Assembly: GCA_005790565.1 (NCBI GenBank)
Contig: SXUJ01000010.1
Location: 1 to 39,294 of the forward strand
Source: Planctomycetia bacterium
Lineage (GTDB): Bacteria; Planctomycetota; Phycisphaerae; Phycisphaerales; SM1A02
Length of the DNA: 39,294 nt
Direction: 5' to 3'
In this document: positions 26,850 through 35,743 of the stretch, piece by piece
How positions within the stretch are numbered: the first letter of the stretch is position 1
Layout of the letters: each line of letters opens with the position of its first letter
The notes under the pieces: model-generated
What the model saw: the letters and a program-made list of their open reading frames with translations, nothing else
Databases searched by the model: none
What the model was told of the DNA's origin: nothing
Made by a program: the position numbers and the translations under genes

Positions 26850-27896
26850 TCAACTCATCCGTTCAAGGCGAGTCACCCGCCCATTGGGCACCCACTCCAC
26901 CACGAGAATCGAACCGTCCGCAAGGAAAGTTGCGGAATGCGGATGGACAAACTTCCCTGGAATGAAGGCTTCACGCGCGGCGCCACGCAATGAGGTTGGA
27001 TCGCCGTCGCAGAGTGAGGCGACCGGTTCATTGTTCTTCCCCAACAGCGTGACAACGCTCGAAAGATCGGGGACAAGGAGGAGATCACCGCGTGTCTTGA
27101 AGTGACAGGGTTGGCGCATGCCTTGCGTCACGAAGGACACATGCTTCCACGGCTCGCCCGCGGCGGCTGGCGCGAAGTACTGAATGCGTCGATTCGCGCG
27201 ATCGGCAATCGCAAGCAGTCCCCGTCGATCATCCCACCACAGCCCATGCGGTTGCGCGACCTGTCCGGGCGCCGATCCACTTCCGCAAATCGTTTCTTTG
27301 TACACGCCATCCTTTGTGTAACAGTGCACAAAACTCTTCCCGTATCCGTCCGCCACGAAAATGTCACCCGAGGGGCAGAAGGCGACATTCGTCGGGTTCC
27401 AGTCGTTCTCATTCGCGTAGATTTGCGCGGACGAAAACTTGGCGTCCAGAGCGGCGCCCTTCTCCCACAAGATCTTCCCGTCGAGCGTGGACTTCGCGAG
27501 GCGTCGACGATTCACATCGCAGTGGTAGAGAAACTCCCCACCGTCCTCCGTGCGAATGTCGAGTCCGTGTCCGCCGCCCTTGAACTCTGGGCACATGGAC
27601 CGCACAAACTTCCCCTCGCCCGTGAAAACATAGATCGCATCATCTTTGGTCGCGCTCGCGCCCACGGTGTGCGAGATGAAAATGTTTCCTGCCTTGTCCT
27701 GCGCCACGCCATGCGTGTCGCCCCACGCAAGTCCCTCTGGTGGCATAAGCCAGTCGTGTTGCACGCGATAACGGTAGTCACCAGTGCCGGTGATGACTTC
27801 ACCGGCGAGCAGCGCGCTTGCGAACGCATTCGAGAACGGCAATACCGCCGCGAGTCCTGCGGCAGTCTGAAGAAACGCGCGTCTTGGGGAGTCCAT
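26850..27896 (-). CDS. Tat-exported NHL-repeat beta-propeller protein
   Basis: The 348-aa protein begins with a twin-arginine signal (SPRRAFLQTAAGLAAVLPF), so it should be exported folded. The body is a six-bladed NHL/SMP-type propeller: THGVAQDKAGNIFISHTVG, NPTNVAFCPSGDIFVADGYG, QPHGLWWDDRRGLLAIADRA and HPHSATFLADGSILVVEWVP are blades. No catalytic residues of peptidylamidoglycolate lyase can be confirmed. ATG 27896 is preferred over GTG 27899; AAAGG lies eight bases upstream. It follows the cytochrome-LRR gene by 12 bases on the same strand, so they form one operon. The family is frequent in planctomycetes with poorly known function, possibly in substrate binding or cofactor handling outside the membrane. 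Confidence 0.84.
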   Translation of the reverse strand: MDSPRRAFLQTAAGLAAVLPFSNAFASALLAGEVITGTGDYRYRVQHDWLMPPEGLAWGDTHGVAQDKAGNIFISHTVGASATKDDAIYVFTGEGKFVRSMCPEFKGGGHGLDIRTEDGGEFLYHCDVNRRRLAKSTLDGKILWEKGAALDAKFSSAQIYANENDWNPTNVAFCPSGDIFVADGYGKSFVHCYTKDGVYKETICGSGSAPGQVAQPHGLWWDDRRGLLAIADRANRRIQYFAPAAAGEPWKHVSFVTQGMRQPCHFKTRGDLLLVPDLSSVVTLLGKNNEPVASLCDGDPTSLRGAAREAFIPGKFVHPHSATFLADGSILVVEWVPNGRVTRLERMS

Positions 27897-27908
27897 CACG
27901 AGAGCCTT

Positions 27909-29483
27909 TCAAGGAGTTGCTGCGGGTGGCACGGGAGCTGGGGGCGGCGTTGGAATTGGATTCGGAGGAAGGAGCGGGGTCGAGGGCTTCGCGAGTGGGA
28001 GATCCCCGGAGATCACTTCGATACGCGCGTCGAGTGCAAGCGTCTTCGCATCCTCGTCCGTGATATTGCTCTGCCAAACATACACGCGCTTGAGTTTTGG
28101 TTGACTTTGCAGCCATGCGCGAAGCGCGGTGGTGACTTGCGTGGAAACCAAATTCACCGACTCCAGATTGGGAAGCACTCCCAACGCCTGCACGCCTGCA
28201 TCGCCCACCATGGTGTGATCGAGTCGGAGTCGCTCCACAAGCGGTAACTGGCCAATGCGAATGAGCATCGCATCCGAAAGCGCGGTATTCGCGAGGTTGA
28301 GATGCGCGATGAGCGGCGCGGCGTCGTGCAGAAGCGCAGCGTCCCCATCGGTGAGTGGGGGCTCGACGCGACTCGCGTTGATGTCGTAGAGCGGACTGCC
28401 CGCCGCGAGTGGTTGCACCAGTACGCCGCGTTTCGCGAGTGCCTCCGCCGCGCCGACCGCGCGCACACGAATCTTCTCGTCAATCGGCGGAACGACACCA
28501 ATCGTGCTCGCATAACCCAGCGCGGTCAGCGCACTGCTCGAGATGCCCGTCGCCGAACCTCCCGCAGGGGCGTGGGAGTTCGCATCAACGGTCGCGGGAT
28601 ACGCGGCGCCTGCCGCGATCCAGCCTCGAATGGCATCCGTCTCTGCCTGCGTCAGCGCGTCGCCTTTGGGGGGCATCGCGTCGGGGTCGTCGCGCTCCAT
28701 CAGGACGCGCTCGAGCAAGGCACTCTCCTCGGGGTGTTCAGGAACGACTACCCATTCACCCTCGTCCGCTGCGAACAGCCACGCCCGCGAATCTAGGCGC
28801 AGACCGCCCTTCTGCTTGTTGGGACCATGGCATTCGAAGCAGCGGGCGGACAGGATAGGAAGCACCTTCTCCACGAACTCCGCCTCGGTTGGGCTCAATG
28901 GCGTGGAGCGTGCGACCTCGATTGCGGTCGTGGATTGCGACTGCTCTGTTCCACCCTTTCCTCCAAGCAGCGCGTTCAGGAAGAACCCCTCGCCGTACAC
29001 CAAGTCTCCACCGAGATGACCGGCCAGTCCAACCGCAATCGCCGTCACAAACAAGCTTCCACGAAAGTACAACGAAGGGCGACGAGCATGAGCCGCCGAA
29101 ACCACGCGCTGTGCGTCGAGTGCTCGACACTTCCAACCCCACAGTGCGAGCACGCAGAGCAGCACTGTCGACGCAACTCCAATCCAACGGTGAAAGAAGA
29201 GCGTGTCGCCACCATCATCCCCGTACTGATACGACGCGAACACCCATCCGCTTCCCACCGCTAAGAGGGACGCGACCGCCGCGAACTGGATAAGTGGAAC
29301 GGTGATCGGCGAGATTCCCGTCCGACGCTGCAGCATTCGCCAACACTCCACAAGTGCGGCAATCACCGCGAGGGCGATGGGAAAATGGAGAATGAGCGGA
29401 TGGAGCCTTCCGAGCGCCATCCAGAAATCTGGAGAACTCTCCGCGAGCAAGGACGCCATGGAAGTCAGGGGTGCAGCGGTCAT
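27909..29483 (-). CDS. Membrane protein with cytochrome c and leucine-rich repeats
   Basis: The 524-aa protein has about four N-terminal membrane segments (HPLILHFPIALAVIAALVE, PLIQFAAVASLLAVGSGWVF and two more), resembling the DUF2231 domain. The haem-binding CFECH site follows within ILSARCFECHGPNKQKGGLR, typical of the planctomycete cytochrome c (PSCyt1-like) group, with DPDAMPPKGDALTQAE providing a likely Met axial ligand. After a linker come LRR-like units (LNLANTALSDAMLIRIG, LRLDHTMVGDAGVQALG) and a proline-rich tail. It probably transfers electrons or anchors an extracytoplasmic complex. ATG 29483 is used; GTG 29543 and ATG 29459 are alternatives. Its partner is the NHL gene 12 bases downstream. 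The leader has a strong intrinsic terminator (29552-29596). Confidence 0.83.
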   Translation of the reverse strand: MTAAPLTSMASLLAESSPDFWMALGRLHPLILHFPIALAVIAALVECWRMLQRRTGISPITVPLIQFAAVASLLAVGSGWVFASYQYGDDGGDTLFFHRWIGVASTVLLCVLALWGWKCRALDAQRVVSAAHARRPSLYFRGSLFVTAIAVGLAGHLGGDLVYGEGFFLNALLGGKGGTEQSQSTTAIEVARSTPLSPTEAEFVEKVLPILSARCFECHGPNKQKGGLRLDSRAWLFAADEGEWVVVPEHPEESALLERVLMERDDPDAMPPKGDALTQAETDAIRGWIAAGAAYPATVDANSHAPAGGSATGISSSALTALGYASTIGVVPPIDEKIRVRAVGAAEALAKRGVLVQPLAAGSPLYDINASRVEPPLTDGDAALLHDAAPLIAHLNLANTALSDAMLIRIGQLPLVERLRLDHTMVGDAGVQALGVLPNLESVNLVSTQVTTALRAWLQSQPKLKRVYVWQSNITDEDAKTLALDARIEVISGDLPLAKPSTPLLPPNPIPTPPPAPVPPAATP

Positions 29484-29551
29484 CGCACTGAAATGTACCG
29501 CGACCTCAAAATGCCGAGTGTGGGTCGGAAGGTCGACCGCCACTCGATGCC

Positions 29552-29596
29552 AAAAAACCGACCGCGGGGTTCGTTCCGCCGAAACCCCTACGGTCG
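29552..29596 (-). terminator. Strong intrinsic terminator, minus strand
   Basis: On the minus strand CGACCG pairs with CGGTCG. Inside it, GGGGTT pairs with AACCCC and CG with CG around GCGGAA, followed by G and six T (29557 to 29552). The hairpin ends 68 bases upstream of the cytochrome-LRR start and no gene precedes it on this strand for over 500 bases. It would terminate a small RNA, or act as an attenuator in the leader of the operon. On the plus strand the hairpin lacks a following T-run. Confidence 0.65.
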
Positions 29597-30109
29597 TCCC
29601 TTTAGGACAAGGAAAGCCAGTTGTCGCGACTCATCCCAGAAGAGAGTCAGCAGTCGGATCGCGGATCCGATGGCTATCTGCAATGCGCACTGCGTTCACC
29701 GTGATTCGAACGATGGACTCAAGAAATGGCGCGTCACAACTGCTCGTACGCGAACAAACATCCTGTTCGGAGTACTCCGAACAAGATCATTCCGCACGCC
29801 CTTCAACCACACTCCGGAATCACGCCTATGGAAACAGGCGCACCCACGCCGAATTTGCCACGAGCGTGGACGAAGTCAAGTGATCTGAGGATTCTTTGCA
29901 GAGACCATGCACGATTCTCTCGCGAGAACGGTCCGGTGCTTCGGATTTCCGCAATTGCGGTGGGATCTGAGGGCTTTCGTAAGTCCGTGAACCACGAAGG
30001 GTTTCGTCAATTACGAATATGTTCGCTCGACTCTAGCGCATCGCGTGGTACTCGATGTAAGTTCACCGAACCACGCCTCGGCGGTGTTCGACAACGCGAA
30101 GTTTCTCAT
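29597..30109. other. Intergenic region without a convincing gene
   Basis: Between the divergent cytochrome-LRR gene (start 29483) and the beta-helix gene (ATG 30110) lie 626 bases, of which this is the part past the terminator. Only short open frames occur, and those longer than 100 codons extend over the antisense of the neighbouring genes. The region holds a 20-bp perfect palindrome (29764-29783) and the inverted pair TTCGTAA (29976-29982) and TTACGAA (30011-30017). A regulatory region or small RNA gene is possible; I recognise no known RNA family. Confidence 0.5.
29764..29783. promoter_or_regulatory. 20-bp perfect palindrome, candidate operator
   Basis: TGTTCGGAGT is followed directly by its reverse complement ACTCCGAACA, giving ten-base arms with no spacer. 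The site lies in non-coding DNA 280 bases from one start codon and 327 from the other. It has the shape of a dimeric regulator site; the factor is unknown. Confidence 0.45.
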
Positions 30110-31579
30110 ATGCAACGTTCCTATCTCCGTACGGCGCTTCCATTCCTCGCCATCCTCTCCCTCGGAGCGCCTTCATTGGCAGCGACGAGATAGGTCAATG
30201 TTGGGACCACCTCCGGTTTGAACAACGGAACAAGTTGGACGGATGCGTATCAAGGCGCGGGAGGCCTCGCGACAGCACTCGCGGCGAGCGTGAGTGGCGA
30301 CCAGATCTGGGTTGCCGCCGGGGTCTACAAGCCAACGACAACGACGACCCGCACCATTTTCCTCACGCTCAAATCGGGCGTGGGAATCTACGGCGGATTC
30401 AGCGGGATGGAAGGCAAGCTCGCGCAGCGAAACTGGGAAGCAAATCCCACGATCGTCACCGGCGATCTCCTTGGGAATGACAACGGCGCGCTCAATCTCA
30501 CCGACAACAGCTACCACTGCTTTGTCGGGAGCGGCGCCGCCGCAACGGCCATTCTCGATGGATTCACGATCAAGGGCGGCTACGCCAATGGCGCAACGGC
30601 TTCAAACTACGACAAGGGCGGCGGCATCTTGATCGTCGGGAGCGGGAACCCGACCGTGCGCAATTGCAGTTTCATTGGCAATCGATGCACGTTCGGCGGT
30701 GGTGCGGGATACATCTTCACCGCAGGGGCGACTTTCACCAATTGTCGGTTCGAAAGCAACGTTGGCGGTTCCTACGGCGGCGCGTTTGACATGAATGCGG
30801 TCACGGGAACATTCGATCGCTGCGTCTTCCTTGGCAACACGGCCGCTCGCGCGGGGGCGCTTGAGAGCTACGGCTCAAGCGTGACCAAGGTGACCAACTG
30901 CGTTTTTAGCGGAAACTCCGCGACGGGAAGCAATGGTGGCGGCGCGATGTGGATTGGAACGAGCAGCGCGTGCACCATTCGCAATTCCACCTTTGTCGCA
31001 AATTCTGCAACCACACTCGCTGGCTGCCTCATCAACACCAGCGGCACAAGCACGATTTCGAATTGCATTCTCTGGCAGAACACGGGCCCCGGCGGCATGA
31101 CGTCAGCGAACCAACTCACGAATTCTGGCGGCAGCACAACGGTCTCCTACTCGATCGCGCAGGGCGGACTCGCAGGCACCGGAAACCTCAACACCGACCC
31201 ACTCTTCGTGGACGCTCCCACGCGCAACTTTCAGTTACAGCTCACCTCGCCGGCGATTGACTCGGGATCAAACGCGATGGTTCCCGCTGGAACCATCCTC
31301 GACCTCGCGAGTGCGCCGCGCTTTGTTGATCTTCCCACCGTCGTGGACACGGGCGCGGGAATCGCCCCAATCGTTGACCGGGGTGCGTTTGAAGCGCAGT
31401 TGCTCGCGCCTCCGATCTGCCCCGCCGATCTCGACTCCAACAACCTCGTCGACGCCGCCGACCTCGCGATTCTTCTCGGCGCATGGGGATCCACTGGAAA
31501 CGCCGACTTCGACGAAAACGGAACAGTCGACGCCGCCGACCTCGCCGTGTTGCTCGGCGCGTGGGGCAGCTGCAACTAG
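30110..31579 (+). pseudogene. Secreted beta-helix protein with dockerin-like tail, interrupted by in-frame TAG
   Basis: From ATG 30110 the frame encodes a clear signal peptide (RTALPFLAILSLGAPSLAA), then TAG at 30191-30193, and then continues in the same frame without further stops to 31579. Joined, it is 489 codons. After the stop come VNVGTTSGLNNGTSWTDAYQ and a run of right-handed parallel beta-helix repeats (GGGILIVGSGNPTVRNCSF, GGAMWIGTSSACTIRNSTF). The end CPADLDSNNLVDAADLAILL and GNADFDENGTVDAADLAVLL carries two dockerin-like calcium loops. In homologous proteins a Tyr often precedes VNV or VDA, so TAG may be a mutated TAT or TAC. TAG is an ordinary stop in this window (nuoC, ileS). Either a recent nonsense mutation, a sequencing error or readthrough explains this. 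Confidence 0.75.
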
Positions 31580-34401
31580 GCAACGCCGACGGCGAGCGCG
31601 TCGCGGTCACTGAGCATCCCGCCATCACTGCGGAGCCGCACGCTTGCGTCGCGCCGCCAACTTCGCTCGCAGCGCGGCTGCGCGCGGAGATCCTCGACCT
31701 GCACGGGGGAACTTGATTCCTCCGCACTCAACCGCACTCGGCTCACGCCAAACACATCGGCGAGATCGGCAAGGAATGGCCGCAACGCACCGGCACCATC
31801 GGGAAGGATGAGCCCCGCGTCGAGTTTGTTCTCAAGCCCCGATGCCTTGGCAACCTCGAGTGCCCTTCCCACACGATCTTCGAGCGCAAACACCGTGCTC
31901 CACCGCGAATCCGCCACGACCTGCAGATCGCAATACTGTTCCCGCATGATGCACGCGGACTCACTTCGCGTCAGCACGCGCCACGCTTCATCGGCGGTGT
32001 GTGGAAGGATCGGTGCAAGCAATCGGCAAAGCGTCGCGGCGGCGGTGTACATCGCACTCTGCGCCGCGCGGCGGCGCGGGGCATCGGGCGCGTCACAGTA
32101 CAAACGATCCTTGGTCGCCACGCAGTAGCCGGCGCTCAAAGTATCGTTGCAGAAGTCAAAGATCGCGCGTGTGCCATCGCGGAATTGAAATGCCTTGTAC
32201 GAAGCGCGCACCGAAGATTGGAGCGTCGCGAGTTCCGACAGCATCCATGCTTCGAGAGAGTCAACGCGATGTGCAGCTGGTTCGATGGCATGCACTGATC
32301 GATCAAAGTCGTCGAGATTCGACAAGAGGTATCGGAGGGTGTTACGCACCTTGCGATACGCCTCGCCAGCGACATTGAAATACTCCATGTCCATCCGGAT
32401 GTCGTTCTCGTAGTCGATCGAACTCGTCCACCACCGCGCGACGTCCGCGCCATGCTCCTTCATCACCGCTTCAACTTCGATGGTGTTCCCGAGCGACTTC
32501 GACATTTTCTTCCCCTCGCGATCCACGATGAAGCCGTGCGTCACGAGGCGCTTGAACGGGGCAACTCCGGTCGCGCCCAATGCCGGAAGCAGCGAGAGCT
32601 GGAACCACCCGCGATGCTGATCCGATCCCTCGAGATATGCCTCACTCGGGTAACCCAGGCCGCGAGCACGGAGCACCGCGTTCCACGAACTGCCCGCTTC
32701 GAACCAGACATCAAAGATGTCGTAGAGCTTGGTGATCGCCGCAACATCGAGCCCCTTCGGCGCATCAGGATCACTCGCGGCGTTGTAGTGGGAGAGCAAC
32801 TCTGCCGGAGTCTCCATGAACCAGCAGTCACTTCCCTTCTCCGCGACGCGCGCAGCGATCGCGCGCACGCTCGCCGCAGTGAGAAAGATGCTGCCATCTG
32901 CCTGTCGGAATGCGGGAATCGGCAGTCCCCACGCGCGCTGCCGCGAGAGACACCAGTCAGGGCGCGACTCAAGCATGCCGCGCATGCGATTGCGTCCCCA
33001 GTCGGGAACGAACTCAATCTGCTGATCGACGGCTTCGATCGCCATGGTGCGCAGACTCTTCTTGTCGCGCTTCGTTGGGCGATCCACGGAGATAAACCAT
33101 TGCTCGGTCGAGCGAAAAATCACCGGAGTCTTCGATCGCCAATCATGCGGGTAAGAATGGCTGAACTTGTGGTCGTAGAAAAGATGCCCACTCTCGCGCA
33201 GACGCTCGACAACTTCAGGATTCGCGTCCCAAATGAGTTTTCCGACAAGCCACGCCGGCACGCTGTCGTCGTAAGTCCCGTCTTCTCGCACCGGGCAATA
33301 CGCCGCAAGGCCCTCCTTCAGGCCAGTTCGATAATCGTCCGCTCCGTGACCAGGTGCGGTATGCACAAGCCCCGTGCCATCTTCGAGCGTCACATAGTCC
33401 GCCGCGACGATTCGACCAATTCGGTCGCAGAAGGGATGGCGGTATTGCATCCCGAGCAGTTGTTCGCCGTCGACCTCCGCCAGACGCACGATTGTTTCCA
33501 CTCCAGCCTTCTGCGCGACGCGATCGACGAGTTCACTCGCCACAATTGAGGTCGCTCCGTCCATCGTCACCAGCGCGTACCGATTGCGAGGGTGGACGGC
33601 GATGGCGAGATTTGCCGGAAGCGTCCACGGTGTCGTCGTCCAAATCATGAACGACGGCGTGACATCGAGCTCGCAGCCAAAGATCGCCTCGAGCTTCTGC
33701 CGATCCGTTGCCTCGAAGTCCACATACACCGAGTGATCAATCCGATCCTCGTACTCAAGTTCCGCTTCCGCGAGCGCGGTCTTGTTCGCGATCGACCAAT
33801 GCACAGGCTTGAGCGCGCGGTAGACCACATCCTGTTCGAGCAGAAGCGCGAAGACCTCCAGCACCTTCGCTTCAAACTCCGGCATCATCGTGAAGTACGG
33901 GTGCGCGTAATCCGCGAGCGTCAGCAAGCGCTTCATCTGCGTTGTCTGCAGGTCGATGAACTTCTTCGCGCTCGCGGCGCACTCTCGACGAATCGCCATC
34001 CGTCGCGCATCTGGTTCGAGACCATCGATCTTGGCGCCCTTCCCCTTCTCATGGAGTTCCGTCATCACCTTGTGTTCAATCGGGAGCCCGTGGGTGTCCC
34101 AACCAGGGACATAATGCACACGATGGCCCTCCATCAGCGCCGCGCGCACGACGAAGTCCTTCAGCACCTTGTTGAGAAGGTGCCCCGCATGAATGTTCCC
34201 GTTCGCGTAGGGAGGCCCATCGTGGAAGACGAATGGTGTGCTGTCACTCCGCAGCGCAAGGAGTTGCGCTTGCAGATCCATGCCGTCCCAGCGTTTCATG
34301 GAGATCGGCTCCGACTGCACCAAGTTCGCCTTCATCGCGAACGCGGTCTTCGGAAGGCGAACGGTTTCCTTGTAGCTGCGAGGGCTGCTTGCGTCGGTCA
34401 T
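31576..34401 (-). CDS. ileS: Isoleucyl-tRNA synthetase, degenerate C-terminal zinc site
   Basis: IleRS charges tRNA-Ile. The 941-aa protein has HAGH at residues 71-74 (the HIGH motif), VPGWDTHGLPIE, the editing (CP1) domain with WTTTPWTLPANLAIA, the class Ia KMSKSLGN motif near residue 632, and the anticodon-binding domain. Bacterial IleRS often ends in a zinc finger CxxC-x16-CxxC. Here the spacing is exact but the residues are Cys911, Ser914, Ser931 and Asp934 (RCERSW ... LSDRD), so zinc binding is probably lost. ATG 34401 is chosen; the longer frame to 34461 adds a non-conserved lead. The stop shares the bases CTAG with the convergent beta-helix gene. It starts 122 bases from the divergent methyltransferase gene. 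Confidence 0.96.
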   Translation of the reverse strand: MTDASSPRSYKETVRLPKTAFAMKANLVQSEPISMKRWDGMDLQAQLLALRSDSTPFVFHDGPPYANGNIHAGHLLNKVLKDFVVRAALMEGHRVHYVPGWDTHGLPIEHKVMTELHEKGKGAKIDGLEPDARRMAIRRECAASAKKFIDLQTTQMKRLLTLADYAHPYFTMMPEFEAKVLEVFALLLEQDVVYRALKPVHWSIANKTALAEAELEYEDRIDHSVYVDFEATDRQKLEAIFGCELDVTPSFMIWTTTPWTLPANLAIAVHPRNRYALVTMDGATSIVASELVDRVAQKAGVETIVRLAEVDGEQLLGMQYRHPFCDRIGRIVAADYVTLEDGTGLVHTAPGHGADDYRTGLKEGLAAYCPVREDGTYDDSVPAWLVGKLIWDANPEVVERLRESGHLFYDHKFSHSYPHDWRSKTPVIFRSTEQWFISVDRPTKRDKKSLRTMAIEAVDQQIEFVPDWGRNRMRGMLESRPDWCLSRQRAWGLPIPAFRQADGSIFLTAASVRAIAARVAEKGSDCWFMETPAELLSHYNAASDPDAPKGLDVAAITKLYDIFDVWFEAGSSWNAVLRARGLGYPSEAYLEGSDQHRGWFQLSLLPALGATGVAPFKRLVTHGFIVDREGKKMSKSLGNTIEVEAVMKEHGADVARWWTSSIDYENDIRMDMEYFNVAGEAYRKVRNTLRYLLSNLDDFDRSVHAIEPAAHRVDSLEAWMLSELATLQSSVRASYKAFQFRDGTRAIFDFCNDTLSAGYCVATKDRLYCDAPDAPRRRAAQSAMYTAAATLCRLLAPILPHTADEAWRVLTRSESACIMREQYCDLQVVADSRWSTVFALEDRVGRALEVAKASGLENKLDAGLILPDGAGALRPFLADLADVFGVSRVRLSAEESSSPVQVEDLRAQPRCERSWRRDASVRLRSDGGMLSDRDALAVGVA

Positions 34402-34523
34402 GGCATGCGCGGGGAGAAGAAAGGAATGGCAGAGAGTAGGCGTTGTCGCCGAGAGTGCCACAGGATATCAGCGACAACCTTCTGCTTCATGCGCCCCCCC
34501 GCCTGAAGCCGATCTTGAGCAAC

Positions 34524-35726
34524 ATGCTTGATGGCGCGAAAACTCAGGAGAGCATCGGCTCGCTGCGGGTCACTTCTGACCGCGCAAGCGTGGTGGTCCA
34601 CAAGCCATGGGTGAGCGAGACGGACGCTGCATCACTCGGCTCTGCATTGGCTCGGCAGCCTGGCGCAGTTGCGGCCATTGGCGGCTTCCGACTTCGAAAT
34701 GGGACCATCCTCTCAGGAGGTGACTTTCTTCTCCACCCAAAGGGACTTCATTTTCGACTTCGAGGTGCGCCCGCCGCGGCCGCGCGATTTGGATGCGAAT
34801 GTGATTGCATCGCCGATGGTGCCGTCGCCATTCGACGAGGCGCGTTCGATGTCACGCAAGGCCGAACGCTCCTCGCGGGAGATTTTGAAGACCTGACGAT
34901 GACCGCGCTCACGCTTGGCATCCGCCGAGCACTCGGCGCGAGCGTCCGCATCGTGACGCTTCCGGATCTCCTGCTCGACCAACAAGATCCCGAACTCTCG
35001 ATTTCCTCCCATGCTCGCAACGCATTCTCGCGCGAATTCAACCTTGACCCGCTCGCTGCGGAACTCAGCGCGCTCCATGACATCGAGTTTGCATGGGCGC
35101 GTTGGAATGCGTCGTTATGGGGGCGACCGGGCGACTTCTCAAAATACACCGAGCGAGGCGCATATCACTGGACGAGCTATGCCTCGCACGCGCCGTTCAA
35201 ACAGCGCGCGGATTCCATCGCGCAACTCCTCCTCAGCACACTCGCAAAGGGCGCCGTGAAGGGCCCCATTCTCGATGTGGGTGCCGGCGATGGGCTTTTC
35301 AGTTGGCTCCTCGCACAGTCGGAGTATCCCGTTGAAGGAATCGAACGAGAACCGAATGCCGTCGCCGCGGCCAACGCTGAACTTCAGTCGCGCAACGCGC
35401 GAGCGCATGTCAAGCTCGGTGATGCCGAGGCGCTCGACGCGCCGGATGGATCATTCGCCGCCGCGCTCTTGGCGGATGTGATCGAACACCTTGGAAGTCC
35501 GGTGAAAGCGTTGCGCGAGATTCGTCGGGTCCTCAAGCCTGGCGGCATCCTGCTCGTCGTCACTCCGTCGTGGCGCTTCGGAAGTTCACCCGATCCTGTG
35601 CATCACCTTGAGGAGTATCGAATGGACGAACTCCTCAGGCAACTAGGGGCTTGTGGATTCTCTGTCCGTGAGAGTGGCGCAATCAAAGGCCAGTACGACG
35701 ACCTCGTCGCGGTCGCGACGCGCTGA
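34524..35726 (+). CDS. Partial GT2-like domain fused to a SAM methyltransferase
   Basis: The 400-aa protein has two parts. Residues 45-155 resemble the second half of a family-2 glycosyltransferase: GAVAAIGGFRLRNGTILSGG, then CIADGAVAIRRGAFDV (the mlirR-like step) and AGDFEDLTMTALTLGIRRA, where ED recalls the catalytic ED. The nucleotide-binding first half of a GT-A fold is missing or much reduced. Residues 240-400 are a class I methyltransferase: GPILDVGAGDGLFSWLLAQ (motif I), LLADVIEHLGSPVKALREI and VLKPGGILLVVTPS. It may modify a glycan or a lipid. ATG 34524 is used; TTG 34443 opens a longer frame with unconvincing sequence. The gene is divergent from ileS and convergent with the 59-aa gene 17 bases away. 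Confidence 0.82.
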   Translation: MLDGAKTQESIGSLRVTSDRASVVVHKPWVSETDAASLGSALARQPGAVAAIGGFRLRNGTILSGGDFLLHPKGLHFRLRGAPAAAARFGCECDCIADGAVAIRRGAFDVTQGRTLLAGDFEDLTMTALTLGIRRALGASVRIVTLPDLLLDQQDPELSISSHARNAFSREFNLDPLAAELSALHDIEFAWARWNASLWGRPGDFSKYTERGAYHWTSYASHAPFKQRADSIAQLLLSTLAKGAVKGPILDVGAGDGLFSWLLAQSEYPVEGIEREPNAVAAANAELQSRNARAHVKLGDAEALDAPDGSFAAALLADVIEHLGSPVKALREIRRVLKPGGILLVVTPSWRFGSSPDPVHHLEEYRMDELLRQLGACGFSVRESGAIKGQYDDLVAVATR

Positions 35727-35743
35727 CGCGCGCGACGGTGGCG

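Noticed and set aside
29302-29888. Overlapping plus-strand ORFs of 193 and 167 aa
   Set aside because: Their first part is antisense to the cytochrome gene and the rest has no protein-like pattern or ribosome site.
30110-31579. Recoding of TAG as an amino acid throughout the organism
   Set aside because: Other genes in the window (nuoC, ileS, the lipoprotein) end at TAG in the expected place.
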